In this document: piece by piece, positions 4,586 to 6,196 of the stretch | Layout: the number at the start of each line of letters is the position of its first letter | Position numbering within the stretch: the first letter of the stretch is position 1 | Assembly (NCBI GenBank): GCA_030745255.1 | Contig: JASLOY010000230.1 | Location: 1 to 6,196, forward strand | Reading direction: 5' to 3' | DNA from: Vicinamibacterales bacterium | GTDB taxonomy: Bacteria; Acidobacteriota; Vicinamibacteria; Vicinamibacterales; UBA8438 | Length of the DNA stretch: 6,196 bases | Made by a program: the position numbers and the translations under genes | The notes under the pieces: model-generated | What the model was told of the DNA's origin: nothing | What the model saw: the letters and a program-made list of their open reading frames with translations, nothing else | The model's database searches: none

Positions 4586-5845
4586 CTAGCGGCTATCGAT
4601 CTCGGCATCGACGAGCTGTGCGATCGCGGCCAGCGTCGTCTGCGCCGCGTTCAAGCCAAGACGGAAATCGTCGTCGGTAAAGGTGCTGTAGAGGTCGGTC
4701 GGCTGGTGCCAATGCGGATCCCAGCCGGCACCGACGTGCATGCCCCGTTCGTTCTCCCTGAGGCTGATTGACGGCACGGCGTTCATGAACGGCGTCGAAT
4801 CGGTGTTGGTCATGTGCGGACCGACCATGGCGGGATAATCGGTCGCATACGCATCGCTCGCGGCTTTGAAGAAGAACGCCAGATCGCGCGACTCCTCGGC
4901 CAGATCCGAATTCGACTGGAACTCGATGTTCACATCCGCCTCGGCCCGCTGGTCCCGGCTGACGACACCATCCGGGCCAGGCGCCCCATGATCGAAGAGC
5001 ATCATGTCGTGTTGGATCATGCCGAGCCAGCGCGGTTCGGGATAGCGCCCTGACCCTGGCGGGTCCTCGAGCCCCTGCCGCTCCCGGCGCTGCTCCACAT
5101 ACGCCCGACTACCATTGAGCCCGGTCTCCTCGTTGTTCCACAAGGCGAATCGAATCGACCGGCCTGTCTGCACATCCTCCGCGCTGAAAATGCGCGCCAG
5201 CTCCATGACGATCGCCGAACCCGATCCGTCGTCGTTGGCGGCCTCACCGAAGCCATGGCCGTCCATGTGCGCCCCGATAATGTACATCTCATCGGGATTG
5301 GTCGTACCGACCTTGGTGCAATAGACCTCGGTTCGTTCGCCGGGCGTCGGCTCCTCGCTGTTGAGTGCGCGCAATGCCTCGTCTGGCTGAGCCATCGGAT
5401 CTCGTTCGACCCCCGTGCGTCGTCGATAGCCGAAAATGGAGCTACCTCCCGGCCCGTTCCCATTCCGACCAATACGCCCTCCGGTCGGCGTGGGCTCGCT
5501 CGGATTTAGCGGTGGACGTGTTCCCACGCGCCCCCCGCCACCGGCCGGCGGACGGGCCCTAGGCGTGAAGGTGTACGCAATCCGTTCGGTAGTCGTGCAC
5601 CCCACGGCCTGGAGCTGGGCTTCAATCCAGTCGACCGCATCTCGGTTTCGCTTGGTGCCCTGCCGCCGGTCGCCAAACTGGGTCAGCCCCTTGATTGTGG
5701 CCTTGTACTGCTCCAACCGGAGCCGGCTGACGAGCGCTCGAACCGTGGGGTCCTCGTCGCTCTGCTGCCCGTGCACTGTTGGCGCCGCACCGGACCCGAA
5801 CACCAGGGTCGCCGCAATGGCCATCCTCGCAAGTTGTGCGCCCAT
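4586..5845 (-). CDS. Exported M28 family zinc metallopeptidase
   Basis: This 419-residue protein has a signal peptide (about 1-26, cleavage near TVHG before QQSDEDP), so it acts outside the cytoplasm. The M28 catalytic domain, from about residue 170, keeps all the expected metal and catalytic positions. GAHMDGHG carries His193 and ANDDGSGSA the bridging Asp205. WNNEETGLNGS carries general base Glu239 and ligand Glu240, QHDMM carries Asp280, and DPHWHQPTD carries His380. Family members are di-zinc aminopeptidases or carboxypeptidases; the peptide substrate here cannot be told. The N-terminal part (about 30-93) contains the helical IKGLTQFGDRRQGTKRNRDA segment usual before the fold. An odd Gly/Pro/Arg-rich stretch (about 95-147) separates it from the catalytic part. 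The start is supported by a strong ribosome binding site (GGGAGAGGAG) 5 bases upstream. The gene is divergent from the secreted-protein gene at 6085. Confidence 0.93.
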   Translation of the reverse strand: MGAQLARMAIAATLVFGSGAAPTVHGQQSDEDPTVRALVSRLRLEQYKATIKGLTQFGDRRQGTKRNRDAVDWIEAQLQAVGCTTTERIAYTFTPRARPPAGGGGRVGTRPPLNPSEPTPTGGRIGRNGNGPGGSSIFGYRRRTGVERDPMAQPDEALRALNSEEPTPGERTEVYCTKVGTTNPDEMYIIGAHMDGHGFGEAANDDGSGSAIVMELARIFSAEDVQTGRSIRFALWNNEETGLNGSRAYVEQRRERQGLEDPPGSGRYPEPRWLGMIQHDMMLFDHGAPGPDGVVSRDQRAEADVNIEFQSNSDLAEESRDLAFFFKAASDAYATDYPAMVGPHMTNTDSTPFMNAVPSISLRENERGMHVGAGWDPHWHQPTDLYSTFTDDDFRLGLNAAQTTLAAIAQLVDAEIDSR

Positions 5846-5850
5846 CGGTT

Positions 5851-5856
5851 CTCCTC
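5851..5856 (-). promoter_or_regulatory. Ribosome binding site of the M28 peptidase gene
   Basis: GAGGAG on the minus strand, within GGGAGAGGAG, lies 5 bases (AACCG) before the ATG at 5845-5843. It confirms the start that gives the complete signal peptide. Confidence 0.8.
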
Positions 5857-5914
5857 TCCCAGCCGGGCCTCCCCCAAGTCACCTCATACCCGCTCTGCGC
5901 CACATCCTCGAACG

Positions 5915-5949
5915 TTGGGACGCGCTCGGGAGTATAGCCGAGTGCCCAA
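5915..5949 (-). promoter_or_regulatory. Candidate -10 box inside a dyad upstream of the M28 gene
   Basis: On the minus strand TATACT (5936-5931) matches the -10 consensus at five of six bases and lies about 85 bases before the peptidase start. It sits in the loop of an inverted repeat: CTCGG (5925-5929) with CCGAG (5938-5942), flanked by TTGGG (5915-5919) and CCCAA (5945-5949). No good -35 hexamer is found at 16-18 bp. A promoter dependent on a regulator that binds the dyad is possible but is inference. Confidence 0.3.
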
Positions 5950-5985
5950 AGCGCCGCATCGGACGAGGGTCCGTTCGCACGCGCG

Positions 5986-6015
5986 CTGACCGCACCGCCG
6001 TCGTCATAGTAGGAT
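5986..6015 (+). promoter_or_regulatory. Candidate plus-strand promoter for the gene at 6085
   Basis: CTGACC (5986-5991, four of six matches to TTGACA) and TAGGAT (6010-6015, four of six to TATAAT) are 18 bp apart. They would start transcription about 60 bases before the ATG. This is a weak match and could be chance. Confidence 0.25.
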
Positions 6016-6073
6016 CTGACACGTTTCGGTTGCGCGCGTTTGTCCTCGCATCACCCACCGCCGTTCTACGGTC

Positions 6074-6079
6074 AAGGAG
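6074..6079 (+). promoter_or_regulatory. Ribosome binding site of the gene starting at 6085
   Basis: AAGGAG lies 5 bases (TCTCC) before ATG at 6085. It is a near-ideal site and marks the start of the partial gene at the window's right edge. Confidence 0.8.
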
Positions 6080-6084
6080 TCTCC

Positions 6085-6196
6085 ATGTCGGCACACGTCA
6101 CGGCACGACCGTCTGTGAGCGACAGCATCGTCCTCGCCTTCGTCCTCCTGGCCCTCTGTTCCATTGGGAGGCCGAATATCGCCGCCGCGCAGGCTC
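6085..6196 (+). CDS. N-terminus of an exported protein (3' end outside window)
   Basis: Thirty-seven codons are visible before the window ends. The product begins MSAHVTARPSVSDS, followed by a hydrophobic stretch IVLAFVLLALCSIG and then NIAAAQA, a likely signal peptidase I cleavage region. A strong ribosome binding site precedes the ATG. The mature protein is not visible, so no function can be assigned. The gene is divergent from the M28 peptidase across 239 bp. Other exported proteins in this window end their signal peptides in a similar A/Q-rich way (PAQARAQQ, TVHGQQ). Confidence 0.75.
   Translation, partial: MSAHVTARPSVSDSIVLAFVLLALCSIGRPNIAAAQA

Noticed and set aside
4062..4608. Extra frames on both strands over the rarD 3' half
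   Set aside because: RarD is full length with intact family motifs through 4578; the other frames are Arg/Pro/Ala-rich shadows.
5017..5562. Other-frame ORFs over the M28 peptidase, including a 151-codon minus-strand frame
   Set aside because: The M28 reading frame is intact with all metal-binding residues, so there is no sign of a frameshift that would give these frames meaning.
1..6196. tRNA, rRNA, CRISPR array, insertion sequence, integrase or toxin-antitoxin genes
   Set aside because: No cloverleaf-like segments, regularly spaced direct repeats, transposase motifs or terminal inverted repeats with target duplications were seen on reading both strands.

Overview
The window is a GC-rich bacterial segment. 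It has long signal-peptide-bearing proteins, good AGGA/GGAGG ribosome binding sites, an exported M28 peptidase and a Hanks-type transmembrane Ser/Thr kinase. This repertoire would fit Acidobacteriota (Vicinamibacteria-like) or a similar GC-rich environmental lineage. The kinase domain also reads much like Chloroflexota kinases. The taxonomic guess is inference only; no rRNA or other phylogenetic marker is present.

Layout from left to right. (1) Positions 1-120 read on the minus strand as an internal piece of a dienelactone hydrolase, with no stop and the clear QEIFGVNVHIRD core. Positions about 121-486 read on the plus strand as the C-terminal part of a CIA30/CBM11-like beta-sandwich protein. 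Both genes lose their 5' ends at the same point, near 120/121, so this is a rearrangement breakpoint or an assembly chimera. (2) Positions 487-683 are a convergent non-coding stretch with three small stem-loops. (3) A minus-strand gene (684-1577) encodes an exported CsgG-family protein without a lipobox. It is divergent from (4) a 620-residue plus-strand Ser/Thr kinase (1755-3617) with one transmembrane helix and a DUF1566/Lcl-type domain outside the membrane. The 177 bp between them hold three perfect inverted repeats. (5) A RarD-type EamA permease (3694-4578) starts with GTG, and its start overlaps the stop of a possible 12-codon leader ORF. (6) A minus-strand exported M28 metallopeptidase (4586-5845) converges on rarD with only 7 bp between their stop codons. 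(7) After a divergent 239-bp promoter region, a plus-strand gene with a strong ribosome binding site and a signal peptide begins at 6085 and runs off the window.

How the genes relate: the divergent CsgG-like/kinase pair is the most plausible functional pair, a membrane kinase that could sense an envelope signal next to an envelope protein, sharing one control region. The permease may be read through from the kinase. The M28 peptidase and the last gene are separate transcription units that diverge from each other. I see no tRNA, rRNA, CRISPR array, insertion sequence or integrase. The strongest unexpected signal is the double truncation at about 120.
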